From the NCBI RefSeq assembly GCF_016919065.1, contig NZ_JAFFQA010000007.1, positions 1-64,000 of the forward strand: a stretch of DNA of 64,000 nucleotides, in the 5' to 3' direction. The DNA comes from Desulfobulbus rhabdoformis. GTDB taxonomy: Bacteria; Desulfobacterota; Desulfobulbia; Desulfobulbales; Desulfobulbaceae. Shown piece by piece: positions 33,079 through 41,523 of the stretch. Each line of letters begins with the position of its first letter. Position 1 is the stretch's first letter. The notes under the pieces were generated by a model. It did not search any database, was not told the origin of the DNA, and was given only the letters and a program-made list of their open reading frames with translations. The translations under genes and the position numbers were made by a program.

Positions 33079-34038
33079 ATGTCGGTCTTCGGTATAGGCA
33101 GTAGTGTCAGTGGGTACTCTATTGGGCAGATGATGTCCAATATGCAGACCCGAGCCCCTTCTGGAAATGAAGAGGCAAAAGAACAACCGGATTTTACGGA
33201 ACTTGTTTCCGATCTGGATGCGGATGAAAGCGGCAGTCTGGATACAGATGCGGAAATTCAATCGCTTGCCGAAGCGGTTGGCTACGATACCGGTGTATCT
33301 GAAGAGTTAACGGAGTTTCTCTCAACCTATGACACTGATGAGAGCGGTACCATCAGTGAGGATGAAGCGGTGGCGGCCCTGGAAGCCAACGCGCCACAGG
33401 GGCCTCCTCCACCTCCTTCTGGTGGTCCAGGAGGGGCCTCCTTTGAAGAGGACTTTGTCAGTGCACTTGAGAGTTCTGATGAAGAAGCGCTGAGTGAAGA
33501 TGACGTTCAGGAGCTTGTTGACTTTATTAACGGTGCCACAGGTTCAGAATATACTGTGTCGACGTTTTTAGAGGAGTATGCAAGCGATGCTGAAACGGGC
33601 CTGACAGCTGAAGATGCCGTTGCTGCCATGGAGGATAATCGCCCAGAGCAACCTGAAGCGCAAGAGGCAACAGGCATGGGGGCTTCTTTTGAAGAGGATT
33701 TTGTCAGTGCGCTTTCTTTAACTGACAGTGGCGTTCTGGACGAGGACAGTTTAACAGAGCTGGCCGACTTCCTCAATGAGGCCACTGGCTCTGCATATGA
33801 TGCTGACTCACTTCTTGCAGATTATGCCAGTTCTTCTGATGGCCTGACAGCTGAAGATGCTGTTGCCGCCATGGAAGCAAACCGACCAGAAGGTGGCCCA
33901 CCAGCTACTGAAAATGGTCCCCTGAATACTGTTGCGGTTGAAACATACATGAACATGATGAGTATGTCGTCTCTGGGGACAGAAAATACCGGTACCATGA
34001 TGGAAACGATGATGGGGCCTTTTAGTGGCATGGCCTAA
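33079..34038 (+). CDS. Acidic EF-hand protein, in the genomic position of cpxP
   Basis: A 319-residue acidic protein. Two canonical EF-hand loops lie near the N-terminus (DLDADESGSLDTDAEI and DTDESGTISEDEAV, about residues 50-105). Two near-identical modules of about 82 residues follow, each with an ASFEEDFVSAL start and a GLTAEDAVAAMEDNRPE end (DNA repeats at about 33437 and 33683). The ending is Met-rich. The N-terminus (MSVFGIGSSVSGYSIGQMM) is not a Sec signal peptide; such serine/glycine starts occur in EF-hand proteins of proteobacteria. It probably binds calcium. It is transcribed away from the CpxAR-like genes and followed by its own terminator. Confidence 0.85.
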   Translation: MSVFGIGSSVSGYSIGQMMSNMQTRAPSGNEEAKEQPDFTELVSDLDADESGSLDTDAEIQSLAEAVGYDTGVSEELTEFLSTYDTDESGTISEDEAVAALEANAPQGPPPPPSGGPGGASFEEDFVSALESSDEEALSEDDVQELVDFINGATGSEYTVSTFLEEYASDAETGLTAEDAVAAMEDNRPEQPEAQEATGMGASFEEDFVSALSLTDSGVLDEDSLTELADFLNEATGSAYDADSLLADYASSSDGLTAEDAVAAMEANRPEGGPPATENGPLNTVAVETYMNMMSMSSLGTENTGTMMETMMGPFSGMA

Positions 34039-34055
34039 CCCCTGATTCAATGCTC

Positions 34056-34100
34056 AAAAAAAGCGCTGCTCTCGACTCTTTGGAAAGCAGCGCTTTTTTT
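34056..34100 (+). terminator. Terminator of the EF-hand gene
   Basis: AAAAAAAGCGCTGCT at 34056-34070 pairs with AGCAGCGCTTTTTTT at 34086-34100 around a 15-base loop, with a T run at the end. It could act in both directions. Confidence 0.9.
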
Positions 34101-34127
34101 AAATGATCACTCAGGAGAAAGTCTATA

Positions 34128-34268
34128 GTGAATCTTGAATAATTGCTTTTTCTGCCAATCCCTACGTCACGCTTAAAATTTTATCCTCGGAATATCAGCT
34201 ATATGCCTGCGGTAAAATTTTGCGCAATCCTTGGCCTTGATTGAAAAATCTAATTATTCAAGACACCC
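34128..34268 (-). repeat. Element A, copy 2 (141 bp)
   Basis: A full-length copy, in reverse orientation to copies 1 and 4, flanked by TATA on both sides (34124-34127 and 34269-34272). It ends 12 bases before prmA's stop codon, so it forms prmA's 3' region. Its inner part also contains an inverted pair (TAAAATTTTA with complement). Confidence 0.9.
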
Positions 34269-34280
34269 TATAAGGATTAA

Positions 34281-35201
34281 TTATTCACGCTCAAACTGCA
34301 GCGATACCCACTCATCGGTGTATTTTCGGTTCAGGATCGAGCAGCCAAGCTCCCCATAGTGTTTTATGATATTTTCTTCCTGGGCACCACTGAGGATGCC
34401 AGCCAGGATCAAATGGCCGCCAGGAGCTGTACGTTCTACCAGGGATGGGGCCATGGCAATGAGAACATCGTGGACAATGTTGGCAATGACTAGAGGAAAA
34501 GTTTCGCTCACCTCTTCAACCGGAGTGGTGCGTACGGCAATACGTTCAGCCAGCCCGTTGTGTTCAATGTTTTCAAGAGCGACGCGGACTGCTTCGGGGT
34601 CATTGTCAATGGCAAGGGCGTATCGAGCTCCAAAAAGCAGGGCAGCCATGGCGAGAATGCCTGTCCCTGTGCCGACATCAAAAGCCGAAGGTGCATGAAG
34701 CTGTCGCATACTGTCTTGAATAAGGGACAACGCCATCTGGGTGGAGGCATGTTGTCCCGTTCCAAAAGCCATGCCCGGATCCATTTCTATGACCTGTTGG
34801 TTAGCCTCTGGGGTAAATTCTTCCCAGGAGGGCTTAATGATCAATCCGGGTACGATTTCAAAGGGCTTGAAGTATTGTTGCCAGCTTGTTGCCCAATCCT
34901 CATCAGCCATGAGCGTTGTTTCAAAGCTTGGCAAAGTGAGTTCATACAGGGCAAAGAGCTCCTCTAACTGTGCTTGAACCTGGGCCATAACGGACTGCAC
35001 AGTCGTCTCTCCTTCATCTTCAGTCGTTCCAAGCTGGAAAAAGCCACTGATTGTCGCCCCTGCATCGGTTTCCGGGCTCTGCTCAACGCCGGAGCCGCTC
35101 AAGACGCCAAGTAAATCGGAGGTTGGTTCAAGAAGGGGCAGTGGGCAGAGAAAAGAAAGCTTCAGCCATTGGTTGGTCGTGTCATTTGTGTTGTCTGTCA
35201 T
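34281..35201 (-). CDS. prmA: Ribosomal protein L11 methyltransferase
   Basis: A 306-residue SAM-dependent methyltransferase. The mid-part reads EMDPGMAFGTGQHAST, a PrmA hallmark, then the SAM site FDVGTGTGILAMAALLFGA, DNDPEAV and VIANIVHDVLI. It trimethylates ribosomal protein L11. It begins with a more variable N-terminal domain. No neighbour shares its strand, so it is probably monocistronic. Element A lies directly downstream. Confidence 0.93.
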   Translation of the reverse strand: MTDNTNDTTNQWLKLSFLCPLPLLEPTSDLLGVLSGSGVEQSPETDAGATISGFFQLGTTEDEGETTVQSVMAQVQAQLEELFALYELTLPSFETTLMADEDWATSWQQYFKPFEIVPGLIIKPSWEEFTPEANQQVIEMDPGMAFGTGQHASTQMALSLIQDSMRQLHAPSAFDVGTGTGILAMAALLFGARYALAIDNDPEAVRVALENIEHNGLAERIAVRTTPVEEVSETFPLVIANIVHDVLIAMAPSLVERTAPGGHLILAGILSGAQEENIIKHYGELGCSILNRKYTDEWVSLQFERE

Positions 35202-35253
35202 GTTCGTTGTCTGTTGCTGTATTGTGACATGCGCAGGGCATGGAGGGTTTTCT

Positions 35254-35301
35254 GAATGCTCACGAATTCAGGATAATTGTACTCTGAATCCGTGAGCATT
35301 C
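35254..35301. repeat. Element C hairpin (18-bp stem)
   Basis: GAATGCTCACGAATTCAG at 35254-35271 and CTGAATCCGTGAGCATTC at 35284-35301 form an 18-bp stem with one mismatch around a 12-base loop. No T run follows. It contains two inverted copies of the dispersed core word. Confidence 0.8.
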
Positions 35302-35325
35302 ATCAGTGCGCCAGTTTCGTTGTTT

Positions 35326-35364
35326 GTGACATGCCGATTAAAGTAAACTTTATCGGTATGTTAC
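35326..35364. repeat. Long hairpin, 18-bp stem with 2-base loop
   Basis: GTGACATGCCGATTAAAGT (35326-35344) pairs with ACTTTATCGGTATGTTAC (35347-35364); differences are two transitions that remain wobble pairs and one bulge. There is no T run. It is 25 bases from the element C hairpin. Confidence 0.7.
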
Positions 35365-35488
35365 AGGCAATGAAAATGGTGTGCTAATGGATGCCCCAAA
35401 GGGCGGCGGGTGCAACTGAACAATACATGAATTTGTAAAAATACGTCGTCTTATTAAAAAGATGCGTTGTTCAGTGACCACCCGCCGT

Positions 35489-35500
35489 CACGGATTCGAG
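35489..35500 (+). repeat. Element C site (CACGGATTCGAG)
   Basis: A single core word, with the left neighbour CGCCGT and right neighbour TACTCT resembling the site at 24623-24651. Confidence 0.4.
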
Positions 35501-35519
35501 TGTACTCTATACTACTCGT

Positions 35520-35731
35520 AATCAAAGCCGACGGCGAGGCTTTCCTCTTGCAGGCATTTCTTGTCGATCCATGCTGCCAGGTGGTCAGGCCAAATTGGTG
35601 ATTGACAAAATCATCATTTAACGATTACTTAAGTCTCCCTGTTGCTGGTCACGGAATTGCCCTAGGTAGAGTTGCGGCTGGTCGCCGAGGGGAGAGAAGC
35701 CGACAGCATCGCCAAAGGATTTTTCGTCCAT
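35520..35731 (-). pseudogene. Remnant of a small gene, frame broken
   Basis: On the minus strand, ATG at 35731 follows a strong GGAGGG site and runs 37 codons (start MDEKSFGDAVGFSPLGDQ) to TAA at 35618. About 15 bases on, another frame reads protein-like (SPIWPDHLAAWIDKK, then a short acidic end) to a TAG near 35518. The two parts look like one former gene split by a frame change. The family is not recognised; the first part might alternatively be a real small protein. Confidence 0.35.
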
Positions 35732-35899
35732 CTGCTGTTCCCTCCTGTTTTTACCCCGTGTGCGTACTAACCAGCTGAATTGGTTTTCTTATTGTGCTGT
35801 ACACCGCAAACGGTTTGCAGGGCAACTGATAGGGCCCGCTACTCAGCAAGTTGTTGGCGTACGTGGAAAAAAAACTGGTTAGATGCATGTGAGGCTGCC

Positions 35900-36466
35900 A
35901 TGGTTGATACCTCTGGACATCATATTGTCTACGGTGAGCTACAGGATTTTCTCACCGGAGCAACGCTGCAGGACACGGATGATGAACGCACCCGTCAGGA
36001 GTTGGCTCGGCTTTTAGTCGAACGTTTGGGCTATGCCAAAGAGGAATTAGAACCCCGTCTGACCATTGTCACAGACTATGATCATCATGTGGTGACCACC
36101 ATTGAGTTGACGGTCAGTATTGAGGGAAAACGACTTTTTATTTTGCGCTACGGGCCAGGCTCTCTGGTAACCCGGGAGAAGGCGGCTCTTGCAGCTGCCC
36201 GAATTCTTGAGCCTGCATATCGTATTCCCCTGGCCATTGTGACGAACGGTCGCGATGCCGAGCTGCTGGAGACAGAGCACGGCAAGGTGTTGGCCACGGG
36301 CATGGACTGCATTCCGACTCGGGCACAGGCCGAACAGTTGCGAAAAGAGTATAGTTTCGAGCCGTTTGCAGATCCGCAAAAGCGTGACCAGGCTCTGCGT
36401 ATATTAAATGTGTTTGATTTGGAAGTCTGCTGTATGGGCAGTGGGTGTACCCCAAAGCCTGAATAG
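35900..36466 (+). CDS. HsdR N-terminal-domain protein (type I restriction R-like, stand-alone)
   Basis: I place the start at ATG 35900, preceded by GTGAGG, giving 188 residues; an upstream ATG in frame at 35780 has no ribosome site. The sequence DDERTRQELARLLVERLGY followed by VEGKRLF-like and ARILEPAYRIPLAIVTNG is the pattern of the HSDR_N_2 nuclease-like domain, found alone in many Desulfobacterota. The PD-(D/E)xK catalytic residues are not clear in this copy. It has no restriction partner genes nearby, so it is probably not a restriction enzyme; its role is unknown. Its TAG stop is completed by the first two bases of element B copy 2. Confidence 0.7.
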   Translation: MVDTSGHHIVYGELQDFLTGATLQDTDDERTRQELARLLVERLGYAKEELEPRLTIVTDYDHHVVTTIELTVSIEGKRLFILRYGPGSLVTREKAALAAARILEPAYRIPLAIVTNGRDAELLETEHGKVLATGMDCIPTRAQAEQLRKEYSFEPFADPQKRDQALRILNVFDLEVCCMGSGCTPKPE

Positions 36467-36544
36467 TGCCCATTCAGAGACAGCCTTTTCGGAGTCGGGG
36501 CTTACCTGAGCTTGAACAAAAATCCTCGTCTCTAAACGGCCACT
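36465..36544 (-). repeat. Element B, copy 2 (80-bp inverted-repeat element)
   Basis: Begins AGTGCCCATTCAGAGAC and ends GTCTCTAAACGGCCACT; the ends are 17-base inverted repeats with three mismatches. In reverse complement it aligns without gaps to copy 1 at 19029-19108. The AG of the HsdR-N gene's TAG stop is the element's first two bases. Confidence 0.8.
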
Positions 36545-36628
36545 GACGCAAAAATTACCAACCGCGTCGCCACCATGTGTGGCGGCGAATAGCCATAAAC
36601 CCTTACCCACATGACGAACATGGAGAAC

Positions 36629-37969
36629 ATGAGCAACTGGAGCAAGACAAGTTGGCACAATTTCCCAGCCCTGCAACAACCCAAGTGGCCGGACAAACAA
36701 CGATACGACGAAATCGTTCAGACTATTTCCGAACTGCCCCCCTTGGTTTTTGCCGGTGAAATCAGGGATCTGAAATCAATGCTTGCCAAGGCGGTCAAGG
36801 GTGAGGCCTTTTTGCTGCAGGGTGGTGATTGTTCTGAAGAGTTTTCCCGCTGCACAGCCCCCAATATTCGTGAGACGTTAAAAGTCCTGCTGCAGATGGC
36901 AGTCGTTCTGACCTATGCCGGTAATAAGCCAGTGGTCAAAGTCGGTCGTATTGCCGGTCAATACGCGAAGCCCCGTTCTGCGGACATGGAAAATGTCAAT
37001 GGCATGGAAATTCCCAGTTACCGCGGCGATATGGCGAACTCAATAGAGCCGGATGCCGAGGCACGAATTCCTGATCCTGCCCGCATGCTCAAGGGCTACC
37101 ACCTCTCTGCTTCGACCCTGAACCTGCTGCGTGCCTTTACCCGCGGTGGTTTTGGTTCCCTCCATCGAGTACAGGCCTGGAACCAGGAGTTTGTGAAACA
37201 GTCTCCCATGGGGCGCTCTTATGAGCGCATGGCGGTGCAGATTTCCAATGCGATTAAGTTCATGGAAACCATCGGCATTGAAACCGATATTCCCCGCCTG
37301 AAAGAGGTGCAGTTTTTTACCTCCCATGAGGCACTGTTCCTGGGCTATGAACAGGCTCTGACCCGTGAAGATTCCATCACCGGCGGCTGGTACGACTGTT
37401 CAGCTCACATGCTCTGGATTGGTGATCGTACCCGTCAGCTCGACGGCGCCCATATTGAATTTCTCCGTGGCGTTCGCAATCCTCTGGGGATGAAGGTCGG
37501 ACCCAATTACGATATAGACACCATCCTGAAAATCATTGAGCGCCTCAACCCGGAAAATGAGGCAGGGCGTATCACCCTCATTACCCGTTTTGGCTACAGA
37601 GATATTGAAAAATACCTGCCACCGCTCTTGCGTGCCGTGAAAAAATCCGGTCAGCAGGTGCTCTGGACCTGTGACCCCATGCATGCCAACACCTTTAAGG
37701 CGGATTCAGGCCATAAGACCCGCGATTTTGAGAACATTCTCTCTGAACTGCGCTGCTTTTTCGAGCTGCACTGGGTTGAAGGCACTGTACCTGGCGGCGT
37801 TCATTTCGAGCTGACCGGTGATGATGTCACCGAATGTATCGGCGGTGCTCGCCAGCTCTCCGATGCTCAGCTTGGTCAGCGTTACCTCACCACCTGTGAT
37901 CCGCGGCTGAACGCCGAGCAGTCTTTGGAGATGGCCTTCCAGATTGCGGAGATGATTCGCAGTAGTTGA
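36629..37969 (+). CDS. aroG: Class II 3-deoxy-7-phosphoheptulonate synthase (DAHP synthase)
   Basis: The protein starts the shikimate pathway by joining PEP and erythrose-4-phosphate. Key blocks are LLQGGDCSEEF, VKVGRIAGQYAKPRS, NPLGMKVGP, LITRFGYRDIE and WTCDPMHANT, all from the plant/actinobacterial class II enzyme (446 residues, as expected). Three in-frame ATGs are possible (36611, 36620, 36629); I prefer the last, because GGAG precedes it and MSNWS at the start is common in the family. Element A copy 3 follows the gene. Confidence 0.93.
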   Translation: MSNWSKTSWHNFPALQQPKWPDKQRYDEIVQTISELPPLVFAGEIRDLKSMLAKAVKGEAFLLQGGDCSEEFSRCTAPNIRETLKVLLQMAVVLTYAGNKPVVKVGRIAGQYAKPRSADMENVNGMEIPSYRGDMANSIEPDAEARIPDPARMLKGYHLSASTLNLLRAFTRGGFGSLHRVQAWNQEFVKQSPMGRSYERMAVQISNAIKFMETIGIETDIPRLKEVQFFTSHEALFLGYEQALTREDSITGGWYDCSAHMLWIGDRTRQLDGAHIEFLRGVRNPLGMKVGPNYDIDTILKIIERLNPENEAGRITLITRFGYRDIEKYLPPLLRAVKKSGQQVLWTCDPMHANTFKADSGHKTRDFENILSELRCFFELHWVEGTVPGGVHFELTGDDVTECIGGARQLSDAQLGQRYLTTCDPRLNAEQSLEMAFQIAEMIRSS

Positions 37970-37993
37970 TACTTGCGTCCGTACGAGAATAAA

Positions 37994-38134
37994 GGGAATC
38001 TTGAATAATTGCTTTTTCTTCCAATCCCGGCGTCTTGCTTAAAATTTTATCCTCGGAATATCAACTATATGCCTGCGGTAAAATTTTGCGCGATCCTTGG
38101 CCTTGATTGAAAAATCTAATTATTCAAGACACCC
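37994..38134 (-). repeat. Element A, copy 3 (141 bp)
   Basis: A full-length copy in the same orientation as copy 2 and nearly identical to it. It is flanked by TAAA on both sides (37990-37993 and 38135-38138). It begins 24 bases after the DAHP synthase stop and abuts the terminator shared with ptsN. Confidence 0.92.
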
Positions 38135-38135
38135 T

Positions 38136-38184
38136 AAAAAAAATCCCGATGCAATCATCTTTGATCGCATCGGGATTTTTTTTT
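38136..38184. terminator. Bidirectional terminator between aroG and ptsN
   Basis: AAAATCCCGATGC (to 38152) and GCATCGGGATTTT (from 38167) make a stem with an A run before it and a T run after it, so it can serve both convergent genes. Confidence 0.92.
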
Positions 38185-38216
38185 CGATTTCTTCCAGCCG
38201 TAGAGGCTTCAGGGGA

Positions 38217-38672
38217 TTATTTTGAAGCGTTGTCTTCCGAGGCAAAAAGTGTAACGATTTCTTCTCGGGTGGGATAATCAAAAAGAAGTTGGCGATTTCG
38301 ACTCTTTTTAAGAATACGGCTGACCCGTGCCAGGGTCTGCAGGTACTCACCGCCTTTTCCTGCAGGGGAAATCATCAACATGAAAAGGTAGGCATCGCGT
38401 TTATCAATGGCGTTAAAGTCGATTCCAGCACGACTGCGTCCAAAACAGAGCAGAATCTGATCCAACCCCTCTATCTTTCCGTGGGGAATAGCCACTCCAT
38501 TGCCCACACCGGTTGAGCCCACCGCTTCCCGCTCCAGAAGAATTTGATAGAGCACCTCTTCGGTGAATCGTCCGCATTGGGTGGCGGCAAGCCCGGCCAG
38601 CTCCCGTAAGGCCCCGTCTTTGGTGGTGGCCTTCATATCCAAAATGATAGCATCGCTGTTCAGTTGGGGCAT
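38217..38672 (-). CDS. ptsN: PTS IIA-type nitrogen regulatory protein
   Basis: A 151-residue IIA-Ntr protein with the phosphorylated histidine in GVAIPHGKIEGL (near residue 63) and the usual GSTGVGNG before it. It belongs to the PTS-Ntr chain that links nitrogen, carbon and potassium status; no hpf or npr gene is beside it. It lies 18 bases downstream of rpoN on the same strand, the classical arrangement. Confidence 0.93.
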   Translation of the reverse strand: MPQLNSDAIILDMKATTKDGALRELAGLAATQCGRFTEEVLYQILLEREAVGSTGVGNGVAIPHGKIEGLDQILLCFGRSRAGIDFNAIDKRDAYLFMLMISPAGKGGEYLQTLARVSRILKKSRNRQLLFDYPTREEIVTLFASEDNASK

Positions 38673-38690
38673 GAGTCCACCTTCTTAAGG

Positions 38691-40142
38691 TTACACGGTC
38701 TGGCGCCGATGTTTCACCGGAAGGATTTTCATCTGCTCCCGGTATTTGGCCACAGTACGCCGAGCAACCGAGATGTTCTCTGTTTTGAGCAGCTCGGAAA
38801 TTTTATTATCGCTCAGAGGCTTGGCAGGGTTTTCTCCGCTGATGAGCTGGCGAATGCGGGTCTTGATGGCCTCGGCTGCAACTGTCTCACCGTCAGCATT
38901 GGGAACAGCGGTGCTGAAGAAATACTTGAGCTCGTAGATACCCTGAGGGCAGTGCACATACTTGTTGGAAGTGACCCGACTGACTGTGGACTCGTGCATG
39001 CCGATGTCCTCGGCCACGTCTCGCAGGATCAGCGGTTTCATGGCCGCTGGCCCGGTCTCAAAAAAGTCGTGCTGAAATTTGAGAATGGACTCCATGACCC
39101 TGTAGATGGTGCGCTGGCGTTGCTCTATGGATTTGATAAACCATTCGGCATTTCGCTTGTTTTCACGCAGATATCCCCGGGATTCAGTGTTGAGATTCCC
39201 TTTTTGCTTGAGCAATTGCTGGTACTCGCTGGAGAGTTGCAGCTGCGGGAGGCCATCGTCATTGAGTTGGATGACAAATTCGCCATCAATTTTATAGAGG
39301 TAGACGTCCGGGACAACGTAGTTGGTCTGTTCGTTGCTGAATTCGTTGCCCGGATAGGGGGTCAGTTCCTGAATGACTGCAACTGCCTCCATCACCTTTT
39401 TGACCGGAGAGCCAACCTCGCGGGCAATCTGCGCATAGTTACGCGACTGTAAAAGCCCCATATGCTCTTCAACAATCTGGTAGGGCAGGGTGTCGTAATA
39501 ATCGAGTCTGTCCAGTTGGAGCAGCAGAGATTCGCGAATATCGCGGGCACCAATCCCTGGCGGGTCGAGGCTTTGAATAATGCGCAGACAGCCTTCGGCT
39601 TCGTCTTCGCTACACTCCCCATAGGCCGCGATGTCGGCTACGGTAGCTTCAAGGAAGCCGTGCCCGTCCAGGTTGCAGATGATAAATTGGGTTAGGTCGA
39701 CATCCTTTTCATTGAGTTCGAGATGGGTCAGCTGCCACATCAGATAAGAATCCAATCCTGGTGTGGCAGAGATAAAATCAAACTGTGAGGGGGCATCGGC
39801 GGGAGGGGCCTCGTGGGCAAAGGAGAGATCTGTGTCGAAGCTGTTTGAGTAATCTTCCCAGTTTATCTCAGCCACCGAAGAAGGGTCGTCTCCCTTCACC
39901 TTGTCGGTGACGATTGCCTCGTTTTTGGCGGTATTTTCTTCGGCATTGAGCGCCTCAGGATTGCCCGCCTGCTCCTGCAGGCTTGGCGCCTCCTCAAGCA
40001 TTGGGTTTTGCTCAATTTCTGCTTGCAGGGCCTCGGTCAACTCAAGGCGTCCTAACTGGAGCAACTTAATAGCCTGACGGAGCTGTGGTGTCATCACCAG
40101 TTTTTGCGCCAGCTTCAGATTTTGCCTGAGTTCAAGAGCCAT
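38691..40142 (-). CDS. rpoN: RNA polymerase sigma-54 factor
   Basis: A 483-residue sigma-54. It has the Gln-rich, leucine-rich N-terminal activator-binding region (LAQKLVMTPQLRQAIKLLQ), an acidic linker (residues about 60-120), the core-binding part, and the C-terminal DNA-binding region with the RpoN box ARRTVAKYR. It directs transcription from -24/-12 promoters. The lptB gene lies 116 bases upstream. Confidence 0.97.
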   Translation of the reverse strand: MALELRQNLKLAQKLVMTPQLRQAIKLLQLGRLELTEALQAEIEQNPMLEEAPSLQEQAGNPEALNAEENTAKNEAIVTDKVKGDDPSSVAEINWEDYSNSFDTDLSFAHEAPPADAPSQFDFISATPGLDSYLMWQLTHLELNEKDVDLTQFIICNLDGHGFLEATVADIAAYGECSEDEAEGCLRIIQSLDPPGIGARDIRESLLLQLDRLDYYDTLPYQIVEEHMGLLQSRNYAQIAREVGSPVKKVMEAVAVIQELTPYPGNEFSNEQTNYVVPDVYLYKIDGEFVIQLNDDGLPQLQLSSEYQQLLKQKGNLNTESRGYLRENKRNAEWFIKSIEQRQRTIYRVMESILKFQHDFFETGPAAMKPLILRDVAEDIGMHESTVSRVTSNKYVHCPQGIYELKYFFSTAVPNADGETVAAEAIKTRIRQLISGENPAKPLSDNKISELLKTENISVARRTVAKYREQMKILPVKHRRQTV

Positions 40143-40258
40143 CGATTAGTGTTTCCCGTCAAGTCTTCAACAGCTTAAATGCGACCTTTTTCGACGTATT
40201 CAAGTTGTTGCCAAATTGTATTCTCGAATTACTTCTTTCTACCGTACCTACTGCAACC

Positions 40259-40990
40259 CTACAGTTTAAAATTATCGCCGAGATACATCTTTCGCGCGAC
40301 TGAGCTTTGAATAACCTCATCGGCAGCGCCACTGGTCAGAATTTGGCCGCCGTTCATAATATAGGCGAAATCACAGACCTGCAAGGTTTCCCGCACATTG
40401 TGATCAGAAATCAAAACGCCAAGCCCCTTGTCTTTAAGGTCACGGATAATTCCCTGGAGATCAGCCACCGAGAGCGGATCCACGCCTGCAAAGGGCTCAT
40501 CCAAAAGGATAAAGCGGGGCCGTGTGGCCAGAGCCCGCATGATTTCAACCCGGCGTCGCTCGCCGCCGGAAAGGCCATGCCCCTTATTGCCCGCCAGGTA
40601 CTCGAGTTTGAGCTCGGCCATCAACTCTTCGATGCGCCTATTGATCTCGCTGCGCGAAAGACCAAGCGGTTCAAGAACGATGCGGATATTTTCCTCCACG
40701 GTCAACTTCTTGAAGACCGAGGCTTCCTGCGCCAAATAGGTTATTCCACGCGAAGCGCGTTTATGAATCGGCAGGCTGGTAATATCTTCGCCATCAAGCA
40801 GGATTGAGCCTTGCGTCGGGCGAACAAAACCAACAATGGAGTAAAAGGTCGTGGTTTTGCCGGCACCGTTGGGGCCGAGCAGGCCGATCACCGAAGAACC
40901 GGGCACCTGCAGGTTGACCTGATCCACCACCCTTCGGTTGCGGTATTCTTTGATCAGGCCGCTGGTTTCAAGCAGTGCTCGTTTGGACAT
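40259..40990 (-). CDS. lptB: LPS export ABC transporter ATP-binding protein
   Basis: A 243-residue ATPase. Walker A GPNGAGKTT, signature LSGGERRRVEIMRALA and Walker B FILLDEPFAGVDP are all clear and the wording is LptB-specific. It powers extraction of LPS from the inner membrane with LptFG (not in the window). It follows lptA with a 5-base gap. Confidence 0.97.
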   Translation of the reverse strand: MSKRALLETSGLIKEYRNRRVVDQVNLQVPGSSVIGLLGPNGAGKTTTFYSIVGFVRPTQGSILLDGEDITSLPIHKRASRGITYLAQEASVFKKLTVEENIRIVLEPLGLSRSEINRRIEELMAELKLEYLAGNKGHGLSGGERRRVEIMRALATRPRFILLDEPFAGVDPLSVADLQGIIRDLKDKGLGVLISDHNVRETLQVCDFAYIMNGGQILTSGAADEVIQSSVARKMYLGDNFKL

Positions 40991-40995
40991 TGTCT

Positions 40996-41523
40996 TTACT
41001 TCGATTCAGGATGAATAATGGCACGAACACGACCGTTTGCAGAGGGATCCTGTTCGACCACCGAGCGTTTTTTATCCAGGTAATAGGTGATGGTTTTGCC
41101 GGCAACCATGTTTTGTCCCTGCCAGGCCTTGGCATCTCCCTGCAAGACCACCTTGCGCTCAGGGGCAAAATAATCCATCCGTTTGCCCGTGCCGAGCCAG
41201 TCGCCCTGGCTGACTTTGACATTATTTTTACAGATCAATTTTTCCACCCGGCTAGTGGACGCATCGCCGCCCCCCCCTTGAGTGGATTTGGCACTATAAT
41301 AAACAGTCATCTCATCGGCACGGATGGTCAGGTTTCCCTGACGGGCATCTACCTTGCCCTGAAAGATGACGATGTTGTCTTTTTCCTGCGATATCATGCG
41401 GTTTGCTTCAATGCTGATGGGCTTGTTCGCCTGTTCGGCCCCAATCGCCGCACCCAGCGGGAAAAGCAATATGATGATCAGCAGGGGCAGCATTCGCAGG
41501 CGAATGCGTTTTCCATGCTCCAT
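40996..41523 (-). CDS. lptA: LPS transport periplasmic bridge protein
   Basis: I choose ATG 41523 since GAGGAG sits 6 bases upstream; a signal peptide then follows (hydrophobic run [18 protein letters not shown]). The mature part is an OstA-type beta-jellyroll repeat ([33 protein letters not shown]), about 175 residues in total. It forms the periplasmic LPS bridge. The gene that normally precedes it, lptC, is absent; upstream is the divergent arg operon. Confidence 0.9.
   Translation of the reverse strand: MEHGKRIRLRMLPLLIIILLFPLGAAIGAEQANKPISIEANRMISQEKDNIVIFQGKVDARQGNLTIRADEMTVYYSAKSTQGGGGDASTSRVEKLICKNNVKVSQGDWLGTGKRMDYFAPERKVVLQGDAKAWQGQNMVAGKTITYYLDKKRSVVEQDPSANGRVRAIIHPESK

Larger units (their letters stand above)
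35202..35899. other. Palindrome-rich, gene-poor stretch
   Basis: About 700 bases between prmA and the HsdR-N gene. It holds two hairpins (35254-35301 and 35326-35364), a further element C site (35489) and, at 35520-35731 on the minus strand, remnants of a small gene. No complete gene of ordinary length is visible. Confidence 0.6.

Noticed and set aside
36640..36670. Sigma-54-like TGGCAC words (also near 24440 and 41019)
   Set aside because: None has a TTGCT-type partner at the required spacing.
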